Positions 16,762-24,660 of a stretch of DNA of 34,453 nucleotides are shown here, piece after piece (the first letter of the stretch is position 1; each line of letters begins with the position of its first letter). The notes beneath the pieces are model-generated. The model had not been told where the DNA came from and searched no databases. It saw only the letters and a program-made list of their open reading frames with translations. The stretch is from an uncultured Helicobacteraceae bacterium (GTDB lineage: Bacteria; Campylobacterota; Campylobacteria; Campylobacterales; Helicobacteraceae): assembly GCA_934728205.1 (NCBI GenBank), contig CAKVEH010000002.1, forward strand, positions 1 to 34,453. Direction: 5' to 3'. The translations under genes were made by a program, and so were the position numbers.

Positions 16762-17643
16762 TTATTCGCTTTCAAGCGACTGAATAAATATATTGAGTGC
16801 TTCTACTTGCTTAGGTGCGAAGTTTGCATAATCATAAGAAGGCATTATACCGATGTTGCCTCTTTTTCCACTCTTTAGCACTTCTTGCAAGAAGGTTTGT
16901 GAGCCATACTTGGTCAAATCTGCGGCGATTATATCATCACCCATTACACCTCTACCATCTTCAAAGTGGCAAGACGCACAATTATCCGCATACACCTCTT
17001 TACCCTGCTCTACAAGCTCAGGATTCTTAGTCTTTTTAATGGCAGAAATCTCCTGCATAATGTAAGCCGCCACAGCTTTAGCATCTTTGTCCCCTATGAA
17101 GTCAAGTGCCGCCATTTCCATTTCACTGCCATCATTACTCAAAAGCCCCTTGCTCCCCATTTTAATAGCGCGGATAATCCCATCTTCTTTGCCCCAAGCA
17201 GTGAGGTCTTGTGCTTTATTATCCATTCCATCAGCATTTGGTCCGTGGCACTCCACGCATTGGACCAAAAAGATTCCCTTGCCCATTTCTTTTAACTCAT
17301 TTGTATCAAGGCTATCCCATTTACTCGCATAAGTAGCATTGTGCTCTTGCACTTCCGCATTATACTGCCCGATTTGTGAGAAACTCTTTAGTGGGTAACC
17401 CACAAAGAAATACCAAAATGCCCAAATAAGCACACCTATAAAGCACGCCACCCAACCGATTGGTATATCGTTTGTATATTCACCGATTCCATCCCAGTTG
17501 TGGTCTATCGCTTCGCCTTCGCTTTTCATATCTTTGATTTTTTTAAGGTATAAACCAAAAATCACCACCGTTAGTATCAAAATGACCGCTGCACCAAGTA
17601 GTGCTAGGGCATTTACATCATCACTTAAATTAAACCATTGCAT
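16762..17643 (-). CDS. ccoP: Cytochrome c oxidase cbb3-type subunit III (di-haem)
   Basis: CcoP is the di-haem cytochrome c subunit that feeds electrons to CcoO and CcoN of the high-affinity cbb3 oxidase. The 293-residue protein has two N-terminal membrane helices (about 10-32 and 64-84), the CcoP linker motif DHNWDGIGEYTNDIP, then two haem c sites, CVECH (about 129) and CASCH (about 221), with candidate axial Met in IKMGSKG and GIMPSYDY. GGGAGG precedes the ATG. It is 13 bases after ccoQ and 11-14 bases before the DUF4006 gene. Confidence 0.97.
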   Translation of the reverse strand: MQWFNLSDDVNALALLGAAVILILTVVIFGLYLKKIKDMKSEGEAIDHNWDGIGEYTNDIPIGWVACFIGVLIWAFWYFFVGYPLKSFSQIGQYNAEVQEHNATYASKWDSLDTNELKEMGKGIFLVQCVECHGPNADGMDNKAQDLTAWGKEDGIIRAIKMGSKGLLSNDGSEMEMAALDFIGDKDAKAVAAYIMQEISAIKKTKNPELVEQGKEVYADNCASCHFEDGRGVMGDDIIAADLTKYGSQTFLQEVLKSGKRGNIGIMPSYDYANFAPKQVEALNIFIQSLESE

Positions 17644-17656
17644 TTGCTTCCCTCCC

Positions 17657-17875
17657 TTACTTTTTTGTCTCTCTAGATTCTATGAGTGTATCACTCAAAT
17701 TATCTTTAAGAGCTAGGTCTGCGTATTTTTCATAATCTCTCTCGCCTTTTGCCTGTGATGAATACAAGTGATAAATGTAGCCATACAAGAGAATCACAAA
17801 AAGACAAGAAATCCCTGTATAAAGTTCATTCGCATACTTGGTAATAAACTCTACAATAACACTTTGTGTATCCAT
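17657..17875 (-). CDS. ccoQ: Cytochrome c oxidase cbb3-type subunit IV
   Basis: This 72-residue protein has one membrane helix (about 19-37, LYTGISCLFVILLYGYIYHL) followed by a charged cytoplasmic tail with GERDYEKYADLALKDNLSD. It matches CcoQ, the small non-catalytic subunit affecting stability of the cbb3 complex. Position between ccoO and ccoP is the standard order. The gap to ccoO is 9 bases and to ccoP 13 bases. Confidence 0.9.
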   Translation of the reverse strand: MDTQSVIVEFITKYANELYTGISCLFVILLYGYIYHLYSSQAKGERDYEKYADLALKDNLSDTLIESRETKK

Positions 17876-17884
17876 AACAAACCC

Positions 17885-18604
17885 CTATTTGCTTGGGGTT
17901 CTGCGTTTTTGGCTAAGGCTATTCATATAAGCAATCAACGCGACAATCTCTCTTACCTCGCCATTTTTATATGCTTCCTTAACCTCAGAACTCACCATTT
18001 CATCGACAACTACTCCTGCCTCTTGCATAAAGATTGATTGCGCCTTGCCAAGCGTATCTCTCTGTCCTTTGATATACTCATCTGCACCGATTTGCACTCC
18101 ACCCTCAACATCATAAGGCACTTTGAAAACAACTTTTTGTGTATAAGCCTCAGCAAAAGCTGTCTCAAAATCAACATTTTTGCTATACAAGTGCTTATAT
18201 GAAGGCATTATCGAGCCAGCTACACGAGAAGTAGGCTCCCACATATGTCCATCGTGCCAATCGCTTGACTTTCTATCACCGATTCTATGTAAATCTGGAC
18301 CTGTGCGCTTTGAACCCCAAAGGAATGGTCTATCATAGGCATACTCCCCGCTAAAGCTCATCGCTCCATATCGCTCAGTCTCTGCTCTAAATGGGCGCAC
18401 AAGCTGAGAGTGGCAGTTATAGCAACCCTCTTTGATATACACTTGTCTGCCAGCAGTCTCAAGCAAACTATAAGGTTTTAACCCCTCAATGGGTCGTGCT
18501 GTCTTAGCAAAACCCGGAAGAATCTCCACCAACCCAGCGATAGCAAACACCGCCAAAAAAGCAAGCGTAAAAAAGAATGGATTTCTTTCTAAAAAACTAA
18601 ACAT
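17885..18604 (-). CDS. ccoO: Cytochrome c oxidase cbb3-type subunit II (mono-haem)
   Basis: CcoO is the membrane-anchored mono-haem cytochrome c subunit of cbb3 oxidase. From the ATG at 18604 it has 239 residues: an N-terminal anchor (FSFLERNPFFFTLAFLAVFA), then EGCYNCHSQLVRPFRAETER, which holds the haem c site CYNCH, followed by GSKRTGPDLHRIG and the Met-ligand region GSIMPSYKHL. I prefer 18604 to the TTG at 18610, because GGGAGG is 7 bases upstream of 18604. It is 17 bases after ccoN. Confidence 0.97.
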   Translation of the reverse strand: MFSFLERNPFFFTLAFLAVFAIAGLVEILPGFAKTARPIEGLKPYSLLETAGRQVYIKEGCYNCHSQLVRPFRAETERYGAMSFSGEYAYDRPFLWGSKRTGPDLHRIGDRKSSDWHDGHMWEPTSRVAGSIMPSYKHLYSKNVDFETAFAEAYTQKVVFKVPYDVEGGVQIGADEYIKGQRDTLGKAQSIFMQEAGVVVDEMVSSEVKEAYKNGEVREIVALIAYMNSLSQKRRTPSK

Positions 18605-18621
18605 TTTCAACCTCCCTCATT

Positions 18622-20085
18622 TTAAGCTGCCATAGGCGTAGCATTCGCCGGCTCTTTATCTAGGATTCTACCTGAAGTCATTGTCATTAAAATGTTGTAA
18701 ATAAACACGACAAAACCAATCAAGTATAAAGTCCCGCCAATAGCGCGAATATAGAAATATGGAACAATATCACGCACTGTATCAATAAAGCTGTAAATCA
18801 AACTTCCATATTCATTTGAGGCTCTCCACATCATACCTTGTGTGATACCAGCAATCCACATACTTGAGAAGTAGAATATGATGCCTATGGTCATTATCCA
18901 GAATTGGAAATCGATAAGACCTTTTGAGTAAATCTCTCGCTTGCAGATTCTTGGCACCATATGATACACCGCTACAATAATAGTAAATCCAACCCAGCCA
19001 AGTGCCGCATCGTGCACATGCCCGATAATCCAATCTGTAAAGTGTGCCAACGCATTTACAGACTTAATAGATTGAATCGGTCCCTCTAGTGTGGTAAGCA
19101 TATAAAATGTAGAAGCCAAAATTAGTAATTTAATAATTGGAGATTCTTTAATTTGATGCCATTGTCCGCGCATTGTAAGAAGCATATTGATTGCCGTCCC
19201 CCAAGAAGGCAAAATAAGCACCACAGAGAATACTGAACCCAAAGTCTGAATCCAATCAGGCGTAGTAGAATAAATCAAATGGTGTCCGCCAGCCCAAATG
19301 TAAATAAACATAAGTCCCCAAAATGAGAATAGCGTAAGTTTATAAGAGAATACTCTTTGTCCAGATTCTTTAGGAAGGAAGTAATAAATAATCCCGATTA
19401 TCCCCGAAGTAAAGACGAATGCCACCGCATTGTGTCCCCACCACCATTGCACCATCGCATCATTTGTCCCACCATAAAATGAGATAGAATGGAAAATACT
19501 TCCAACCCCAGCGACAAGAGCTGTTGGGACAGCGAGGTTATTAAATATGTAGAGCGTAGCGATTCCCACAAATGTAGCGATAAAATACCACAACGAAATG
19601 TAGATAACCTTTTCGCGTCTTACTCCCATACTACCAAAAAGGCTAATGCCCCATAGCACCCATACGACAACCACCATAATATCAAGTTGCCATACAAGCT
19701 CTGAGTATTCTTTAGATTGTGTCAATCCTGCGAATAACGAAACCACTGCTAAAGCCATTAGCACGATATACACCCAAAAGTGCAAAAGTCCAACAGCACG
19801 CAAGAATGGGTGCTCAAGGTAGCTGATTTTAAGTGTTCTTTGCCCTAAATAATACCACGCCGCCCAGATACCGCTAAGCGTGAATCCATAAATAATCCCA
19901 TTTGTGTGTAATGGTCTTAACCGCCCAAAGATTCCATACTCTGAAGCCAAGTGATTGAGCTCAGGGATAGCAAGTTGAAAGGCGATAATCACACCAATCA
20001 GCAAGCCCACAAACCCAAAAATAAGCACAGAGAATACAAACAACTTTGCTATGGAATAATCATATTCTAAAGCATTTTCCTGCAT
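18622..20085 (-). CDS. ccoN: Cytochrome c oxidase cbb3-type subunit I (catalytic)
   Basis: CcoN is the haem-copper catalytic subunit that reduces oxygen to water under microaerobic conditions. It has 487 residues and about 12 membrane helices. Signature regions are PLHTNGIIYGFTLSGIW (His ligand of low-spin haem), VQWWWGHNAVAFVFTSG (CuB His), IWAGGHHLIYSTTPDW (CuB His pair) and FTDWIIGHVHDAALGW (haem ligands). The start is the ATG at 20085 because AAGGAG lies 5 bases upstream; the GTG at 20091 touches that site. It is the first gene of the cco operon and has an extended -10 promoter at 20115-20123. Confidence 0.98.
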   Translation of the reverse strand: MQENALEYDYSIAKLFVFSVLIFGFVGLLIGVIIAFQLAIPELNHLASEYGIFGRLRPLHTNGIIYGFTLSGIWAAWYYLGQRTLKISYLEHPFLRAVGLLHFWVYIVLMALAVVSLFAGLTQSKEYSELVWQLDIMVVVVWVLWGISLFGSMGVRREKVIYISLWYFIATFVGIATLYIFNNLAVPTALVAGVGSIFHSISFYGGTNDAMVQWWWGHNAVAFVFTSGIIGIIYYFLPKESGQRVFSYKLTLFSFWGLMFIYIWAGGHHLIYSTTPDWIQTLGSVFSVVLILPSWGTAINMLLTMRGQWHQIKESPIIKLLILASTFYMLTTLEGPIQSIKSVNALAHFTDWIIGHVHDAALGWVGFTIIVAVYHMVPRICKREIYSKGLIDFQFWIMTIGIIFYFSSMWIAGITQGMMWRASNEYGSLIYSFIDTVRDIVPYFYIRAIGGTLYLIGFVVFIYNILMTMTSGRILDKEPANATPMAA

Positions 20086-20114
20086 ATCCACTCCTTAATT
20101 TGTGATAACCTTGC

Positions 20115-20123
20115 ATTATAGCA
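20115..20123 (-). promoter_or_regulatory. Extended -10 promoter of the ccoNOQP operon
   Basis: The minus strand reads GTGCTATAATGCAAGG, with TGCTATAAT as a perfect extended -10 box. Transcription would start near 20108, giving a ~22-base leader to ccoN. It shares TGCTATAATGC with the hisZ promoter. No clear -35 box is present; three copies of a 9-base repeat lie just upstream. Confidence 0.75.
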
Positions 20124-20150
20124 CTTTTTCTATAAAAGTAAAATAGAAAA

Positions 20151-20177
20151 ATATTAGAAATATTAGAAATATTAGAC
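20151..20177. repeat. Three tandem copies of ATATTAGAA upstream of ccoN
   Basis: Two exact copies of ATATTAGAA and a third with the last base C lie end to end. They cover about -43 to -70 of the predicted ccoN start. They could be an AT-rich upstream element, a regulator site, or a repeat whose copy number varies. Confidence 0.85.
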
Positions 20178-20310
20178 AAAACCTCGTCCTACGCGTAAAA
20201 ATTTCTCTACACATTATGAAAATATGGAATGTTTTTTGTTGCATAAATCAAAATATAATAAAAATTATGGAATAAAACCATTAAAGAATCTCTCTGGATT
20301 CTCAAAACTC

Positions 20311-20316
20311 TATAAT
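20311..20316 (+). promoter_or_regulatory. Probable -10 box of the PilO-like/PilP-like/CDF operon
   Basis: TATAAT lies 17 bases before the ATG at 20333, with AAGGG as ribosome site between them. The transcript leader would be only about 10 bases. It is divergent from the ccoN promoter, with ~190 bases between the two -10 boxes. Confidence 0.55.
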
Positions 20317-20332
20317 TATCATAAGGGTAAAA

Positions 20333-20896
20333 ATGCAATTTTTTAACACCAAGTGGCAACTCTTAAGCCCAAGAGAACAACACTTAGCTTTTATTTGCGT
20401 GCTTTTGGTGTGTTTTAGTATTTGTTTGGCTTATCTTATAACCCCGCTGCAAGAGCAAAATACGCACGCCAAGATTCTCCTAATCCAAGCAAATGAGGAC
20501 ACTCAAGCTTTGCAAAGCATCTATAATGAAGCCCTGCACTCACAAAGCACTATCCAATCTAGCAAAACCCTAATGATAGATAAACTTAATGAATCAAACA
20601 CAATCTTACAATCCCTAGCACAAAATATCTACACGCCCAATAACACCATTTTTGAGAATCTTGAGACTATTATCACGCTCGCCCAAAATAGCGCGCTTAG
20701 CATTCACACTGTGCAAATTGAAAATGAAGCACTTGGCATTATATTATTAAAAGGAAGTGGTGAATTTAGCGATATGGCAAAGTTCATTATTGCACTTGAG
20801 AATCTAGGCAAACACTATATGTCCCTTGATTTTATCGAGATTGGCGCACAAGATTCTTTGGCATTTGAAATGCTTATCCAAGATATGAGAATATAG
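20333..20896 (+). CDS. PilO/GspM/MshJ-like inner-membrane assembly protein
   Basis: This 187-residue bitopic protein has a short cytoplasmic start (MQFFNTKWQLLSPREQHLAF), one membrane helix (about 20-38), a coiled-coil stretch (about 42-95), and a C-terminal alpha/beta domain ending SLDFIEIGAQDSLAFEMLIQ. The LSPREQ-x-helix-coiled coil-ferredoxin-like layout is that of GspM/PilO/MshJ proteins, which link the inner-membrane platform to the periplasmic part of the machine. It is followed 8 bases later by the PilP/MshK-like gene, as mshJ-mshK. C. jejuni CtsX is another possible counterpart. The assignment rests on layout, since this family has little sequence conservation. Confidence 0.65.
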   Translation: MQFFNTKWQLLSPREQHLAFICVLLVCFSICLAYLITPLQEQNTHAKILLIQANEDTQALQSIYNEALHSQSTIQSSKTLMIDKLNESNTILQSLAQNIYTPNNTIFENLETIITLAQNSALSIHTVQIENEALGIILLKGSGEFSDMAKFIIALENLGKHYMSLDFIEIGAQDSLAFEMLIQDMRI

Positions 20897-20904
20897 GAAA
20901 TATA

Positions 20905-21282
20905 ATGTGGTATAAAATTTTTCTAGCAAGCACAATGTGTGCTAGTATAGTTTTTGGTGAAGACTTGCAAATCGCTTGTGATAAGGCGTGCGCACAAGAC
21001 TTAAGCAAAAAACTTCAAAATACCAAAAATCCAAAAGCCATCTCACATAATCCTTTTGTAAAGCAAGAAATAGCAATGGTGGACAATGATGATAAACAAG
21101 AACAAATAAGCGTGTTGGTTTTAGAGGCGATTATGAATAAAAGGGCTCTTATTAGTGGCTCTTGGTATCCTGTCGGGCAAACTCCATATTTTGTCATCTT
21201 GCATATTGCGCAAGATTCTATCACTATTAACAAAAATGGACACAATGCGCGTATCAAAATTTCAGAACAAATCGGGCTGTAA
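20905..21282 (+). CDS. PilP/GspC/MshK-like periplasmic assembly protein
   Basis: This 125-residue protein has a signal peptide (MWYKIFLASTMCASIVFG), a Cys-x-x-x-Cys pair (ACDKACAQ), a linker, and a C-terminal beta domain, LEAIMNKRALISGSWYPVGQ, then SITINKNGHNARIKI. The last part follows the HR/PilP-type pattern of a short beta barrel that in GspC, PilP and MshK contacts the secretin. Its stop overlaps the CDF gene start by one base. The likely partner secretin is the partial gene at the left edge. Campylobacter CtsR is a possible counterpart. Confidence 0.6.
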   Translation: MWYKIFLASTMCASIVFGEDLQIACDKACAQDLSKKLQNTKNPKAISHNPFVKQEIAMVDNDDKQEQISVLVLEAIMNKRALISGSWYPVGQTPYFVILHIAQDSITINKNGHNARIKISEQIGL

Positions 21283-22355
21283 TGGCTAAAGATTCCGCCC
21301 AATCAACCCACAACACACCATTTAGCCAAACGCTCGCCAGAGCAAAAAATTATGGCAAATCCATTCGTCTAAAAAAGGATTTTGCCCATTTAGATTCTCA
21401 TCAAGCGGCAAGCAGTCCAAAAGCGCAAAACACAAAAGAACAAAAAGTGCTTAAGGTTTCAATGTTTAGCGCGTTGGTGCTGGCAATCTTTGGCATTGGT
21501 TTTGGCATAGTCATAAGCTCACTCTCCATAGTCTTTGATGGCTTTGTTGCGTTTATAAGCGTGGGGCTTGGTGCGCTAAGTGTAATTACCTCTCGCTATA
21601 TCTACAAAGAAGATGATGATATATTCCAATACGGATATGTGCGCTTTGAGCCAATGGTAAATCTCTTTAAATCATTGGTGCTTATTTTTGTGTGCGTGTT
21701 TGCCTTTATAAGTTCGCTTTCTAGTATATTTGGTGGTGGATACGAAGTCGATGTAGGCGGAGCAGCAGTGTATGGAGTGTGTGCGTTTGTTTTTTGTTTA
21801 GCATTATTTATTTATACGCGCATTGCATACAAACACTTAGAATCTGATTTAATCAAGGTGGATAACATTGAGTGGCAAATTGATTGTGTGCTTTATCTTG
21901 GTGCGATTGTCGCCTTTGGTATGGTTTGGGTGTTTTTTAGTCCGCTTGAGATTCTAAGCGCGCAAGAGAATCTCAAAGAATTTCACTCGCTTGCAAGATA
22001 CATTGACCCCGCATTGCTTTGTGTGCTTTCGGTGTTGCTTTGTGTGAGTCCCACCAAAATTGCCATCGCAAACTTTAAAGACTTAATAATGGTCGCGCCA
22101 AAAGAGCTAGATGAAAAAGTGAGTGCGGTTATGGAGCGTTTGAGTGCAAAGTATGGCTTTAATGACTATGACACGCACACGGCAAAATCAGGCAGATTCT
22201 TTATGATAGAGGTAAATATTTTGGTAGGCAAAGACTTTAATGTCCCTGTGGCACACCTAGATAGCATTCGCGAGGAAATAGAAATAGCCCTCGCGATTCC
22301 AAGTTATAGAATCTGGCTCTCTGTAAGTCTTACCACCAACCCCAAGTGGTTGTAG
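21282..22355 (+). CDS. Cation diffusion facilitator (CDF) family transporter, atypical
   Basis: This 357-residue membrane protein has a ~57-residue hydrophilic N-terminus, about six membrane helices, and a C-terminal cytoplasmic domain (about 262-357) of the CDF ZT-dimer type (LIMVAPKELDEKVSAVMERL and FFMIEVNILVG). CDF proteins usually export Zn, Fe, Co or Mn against protons. The membrane metal site looks altered: where the family has the second-helix H/D-x-x-x-D, SIVFDGFVAFIS has Val and Ser; the fifth-helix motif is DNIEWQID, keeping Asp with Glu for His. The start codon overlaps the stop of the PilP-like gene (TAATG), so it is probably co-translated with pseudopilus genes. The substrate cannot be named. 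Confidence 0.8.
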   Translation: MAKDSAQSTHNTPFSQTLARAKNYGKSIRLKKDFAHLDSHQAASSPKAQNTKEQKVLKVSMFSALVLAIFGIGFGIVISSLSIVFDGFVAFISVGLGALSVITSRYIYKEDDDIFQYGYVRFEPMVNLFKSLVLIFVCVFAFISSLSSIFGGGYEVDVGGAAVYGVCAFVFCLALFIYTRIAYKHLESDLIKVDNIEWQIDCVLYLGAIVAFGMVWVFFSPLEILSAQENLKEFHSLARYIDPALLCVLSVLLCVSPTKIAIANFKDLIMVAPKELDEKVSAVMERLSAKYGFNDYDTHTAKSGRFFMIEVNILVGKDFNVPVAHLDSIREEIEIALAIPSYRIWLSVSLTTNPKWL

Positions 22356-22359
22356 ATGG

Positions 22360-23418
22360 TTATGATTTTTTTTGCGTTTGATGCTTTTTTTGTATTTGGC
22401 GTTCTTTTCGTATTTGGCGTTCTTTTGCCAACTCCTGCATATCTTTAGCCACATCGAACTCATCGACAATCTCTTCACCAAGCAATGCCTCAATAACATC
22501 TTCAAAAGTTACGATTCCAAAAAACTGCTCATACCTATCTTGCACGACAAACATTCGCCCTCGCTTCACCATAAACAAATTAAGCAATTTTGTTACACTT
22601 AAATCATCAGGCACAATATCCACAGATTCTACGAACTCCGATACAAGTCTTTTGTGCCCACCTTCCAAAGCAATAGTGAGAATCTTTTGTGCAGAGACAA
22701 TACCTACAATAAACTCACTATCTTCCTCAAATACAGGGATATAGGAATATGGCGTGATATACTTTTCATTGATAACTTTTTGCAAGGTGTCATTAGAGCG
22801 CAGAGCAAAGACAACTTTGCGTGGCGTTAAAATATCAGCCACCTGCATATTTTGCAACGCCAGCAGATTCCCAACCATATCGCTCTCTACCTTGCCAAGT
22901 GCACCGCCTTTGTTGCCAATTTCACTCGCTGCAAGGATTTCATCGCGGCTTGTGCCATCTTTTGCTCCAAACGAAAATACACGCATAAGAAACTTCGCAA
23001 TATACACAAATGGAAAGGTTACCTTGCTTAAATAATAAATGCACACCGACACAATAGGCACAAGTCTTTTCCAATAAATCGCACCAAGTGTTTTTGGGAA
23101 AATCTCAGTTACATAAATCATTACTACCGCAAAAATGCTCGACCCGATAACTTGCCACTCCTCGCCATAAAGCTCGGCGAGCTCGATTCCTATGCCTGTG
23201 CTTGTTGCCGTTACCGCAAAGGTATTAAGCACCAAAATCGCGCCCTCTGTCTCATCAATATTTGCTTTTTGGTATTTTAAATACCCACCAATTTTTGGGC
23301 TTTTTTTGGCATAGCTCTCTACAAATGATTGTGTGGTGGTTAAAAATACTGATTCAAAAATAGAGCAAATGAAGCTAAAAACGATTGCCACCGAACAATA
23401 TATGATTAACAAAGTCAT
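22360..23418 (-). CDS. CNNM (DUF21) / CBS-pair membrane protein, CorC/hemolysin-like, copy 1
   Basis: This protein has an N-terminal CNNM/DUF21 domain with about four membrane segments (about 1-165; LVLNTFAVTATSTGIGIELA and IYVTEIFPKTLGAIYWKRLV) and a CBS pair (about 195-325; MQVADILTPRKVVFALRSND and FGIVTFEDVIEALLGEEIVD). The family is linked to Mg or Co efflux and resistance. The usual C-terminal CorC_HlyC domain is missing; instead there is a basic Lys/Gln/Arg tail made by a short tandem repeat. The start is the ATG at 23418 (352 residues), because GAGG is 8 bases before it and the GTG at 23427 is part of that site. The second copy lies just upstream. Confidence 0.85.
   Translation of the reverse strand: MTLLIIYCSVAIVFSFICSIFESVFLTTTQSFVESYAKKSPKIGGYLKYQKANIDETEGAILVLNTFAVTATSTGIGIELAELYGEEWQVIGSSIFAVVMIYVTEIFPKTLGAIYWKRLVPIVSVCIYYLSKVTFPFVYIAKFLMRVFSFGAKDGTSRDEILAASEIGNKGGALGKVESDMVGNLLALQNMQVADILTPRKVVFALRSNDTLQKVINEKYITPYSYIPVFEEDSEFIVGIVSAQKILTIALEGGHKRLVSEFVESVDIVPDDLSVTKLLNLFMVKRGRMFVVQDRYEQFFGIVTFEDVIEALLGEEIVDEFDVAKDMQELAKERQIRKERQIQKKHQTQKKS
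22392..22427. repeat. 18-base tandem duplication in the 3' end of CNNM copy 1
   Basis: GTATTTGGCGTTCTTTT plus one variable base occurs twice in a row. On the coding (minus) strand it encodes the repeated KERQI(R/Q)K pattern of the basic tail. A degenerate third copy may lie at about 22374-22391. Confidence 0.8.
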
Positions 23419-23475
23419 CGCTTGCACCTCACTTGTCGTCTAAAGTTGTCATTATAAACCCTCACGCCAATCTCC

Positions 23476-24462
23476 TTAATGCTTTTGCAAATCGCCCACA
23501 CCAAGCACAGCATTTATCGCATCTTCTAAACTCACCACGCCCACAAACGCACCATTAGAATCTGTTGCGCTAGATTCTACCACGCCAAACAAATGCTCTC
23601 GCTTCATCACAAAAAGTCTAAGCAAAGCTAGCACGGGCATATCTGCTTTAACTTTGCGCATTGGTTTGGCGATGCAATCCAATCGTTGCTCGCCATCACC
23701 ATTGAGATTAGCGTGTAAAATGCGCTTGCGATGAGCAAGTGTAGAAATGCTCTGCACGCCGTGCTCATCATAAGAGACAAGAGGGATACGCGAAAAAGTC
23801 CGCTTATTAGATTCTACAAGGGCTTGTTTTAGGTTCGTATCAGAATCTAAGCTAAAAACAAGGCTTTTATCAGTCATAATATCTTTTGTGTAAAGATTTT
23901 TTTGCAAGATTAAATGCTCTAACACATCCATTTCAAGTGCGCTAAGAGAGCCACTTTTCTCTCCCATTTCCATTAGAGCGAGGATTTCATCACGACTCAT
24001 TTTTGCTACATTATCCTTGCGAAACAAAAATGTAATCCCACGCGAAACATACACAAATGGAAAGGCGATATAATACATTACGATTAAAGGATAGCAACAG
24101 GGCAAAATGAGCTTTTTCCAATATAGCGCACTAAGAGTCTTAGGGATAATCTCTGCGACATACAAAATGCTAAGCGTCATAATAACCGCCACCACTCCAG
24201 CCCACTCCTCATCAAACACTTCCATAGATTGCGCTCCCACCGCTGCTGCGCCCATAGTGTTAGCAAACATATTGATGACAAGCACTGCGCCCACAGAATT
24301 ATCAATATTTGCCTTTAAGTGTTGTAGGATTTTGCCACTTCTGCTCCTTTTGGCTGCAGATTCCACAAATGAGGGAGTAGCTGAAAACAACACCGCCTCA
24401 AACACGGAACAAGTCGCAGAAACAAACACCGTGAATATAAAATAAAAAATTAGCAAGCCCAT
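23476..24462 (-). CDS. CNNM (DUF21) / CBS-pair membrane protein, CorC/hemolysin-like, copy 2
   Basis: This 328-residue paralogue of the gene just downstream has the same plan: a DUF21 membrane domain (about 1-160; VLVINMFANTMGAAAVGAQS and LYVAEIIPKTLSALYWKKLI) and a CBS pair (about 190-320; TKDIMTDKSLVFSLDSDTN and FVGVVSLEDAINAVLGVGDL). It also lacks the CorC_HlyC domain. MSRDEILALMEMGEKSGSLS matches TSRDEILAASEIGNKGGALG in copy 1, so the two arose by duplication. It is first in transcription order, with a ~57-base gap before copy 1. Metal efflux or Mg homeostasis is the family expectation. Confidence 0.85.
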   Translation of the reverse strand: MGLLIFYFIFTVFVSATCSVFEAVLFSATPSFVESAAKRSRSGKILQHLKANIDNSVGAVLVINMFANTMGAAAVGAQSMEVFDEEWAGVVAVIMTLSILYVAEIIPKTLSALYWKKLILPCCYPLIVMYYIAFPFVYVSRGITFLFRKDNVAKMSRDEILALMEMGEKSGSLSALEMDVLEHLILQKNLYTKDIMTDKSLVFSLDSDTNLKQALVESNKRTFSRIPLVSYDEHGVQSISTLAHRKRILHANLNGDGEQRLDCIAKPMRKVKADMPVLALLRLFVMKREHLFGVVESSATDSNGAFVGVVSLEDAINAVLGVGDLQKH

Positions 24463-24495
24463 TTAGATTCCAAATATCCCAAAGTATTTTTAGTC

Positions 24496-24501
24496 ATTGT
24501 A
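24496..24501 (-). promoter_or_regulatory. Possible -10 box for the CNNM gene pair
   Basis: TACAAT on the minus strand (CTTTACAATGAC) lies about 34 bases before the ATG at 24462 in the divergent gap with aroQ. The match is moderate and no -35 box is visible. Confidence 0.35.
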
Positions 24502-24580
24502 AAGTATTTGTAATTAAAAGTCTCTTATATTTGTAAAATATTTTTATTGTTTCGTAAAATTTTCTTTACAACAAAGACCT

Positions 24581-24600
24581 TTTGTGTAAAAATACACAAA
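24581..24600. promoter_or_regulatory. Perfect 8-base inverted repeat overlapping the aroQ -35 region
   Basis: TTTGTGTA and TACACAAA face each other across AAAA. The repeat ends 16 bases before the aroQ -10 box, so a bound dimer would cover the -35 region. No U-run follows it, so a terminator is unlikely. The regulator is unknown. Confidence 0.6.
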
Positions 24601-24616
24601 TACTTGCAAAATACGC

Positions 24617-24622
24617 TATAAT
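24617..24622 (+). promoter_or_regulatory. -10 box of the aroQ operon
   Basis: CGCTATAATGCGCGGG contains a perfect TATAAT about 39 bases before the ATG. TAGGAGA, 8 bases before the ATG, is the ribosome site. Confidence 0.65.
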
Positions 24623-24660
24623 GCGCGGGAGTTTGTAAGCCACCTTTAGGAGAATACAAA

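Noticed and set aside
22336..22352. Small hairpin CAACC...GGTTG at the CDF/CNNM convergent ends as a terminator
   Set aside because: The stem is only 5 bases and the T run is more than ten bases further on, inside the other gene.
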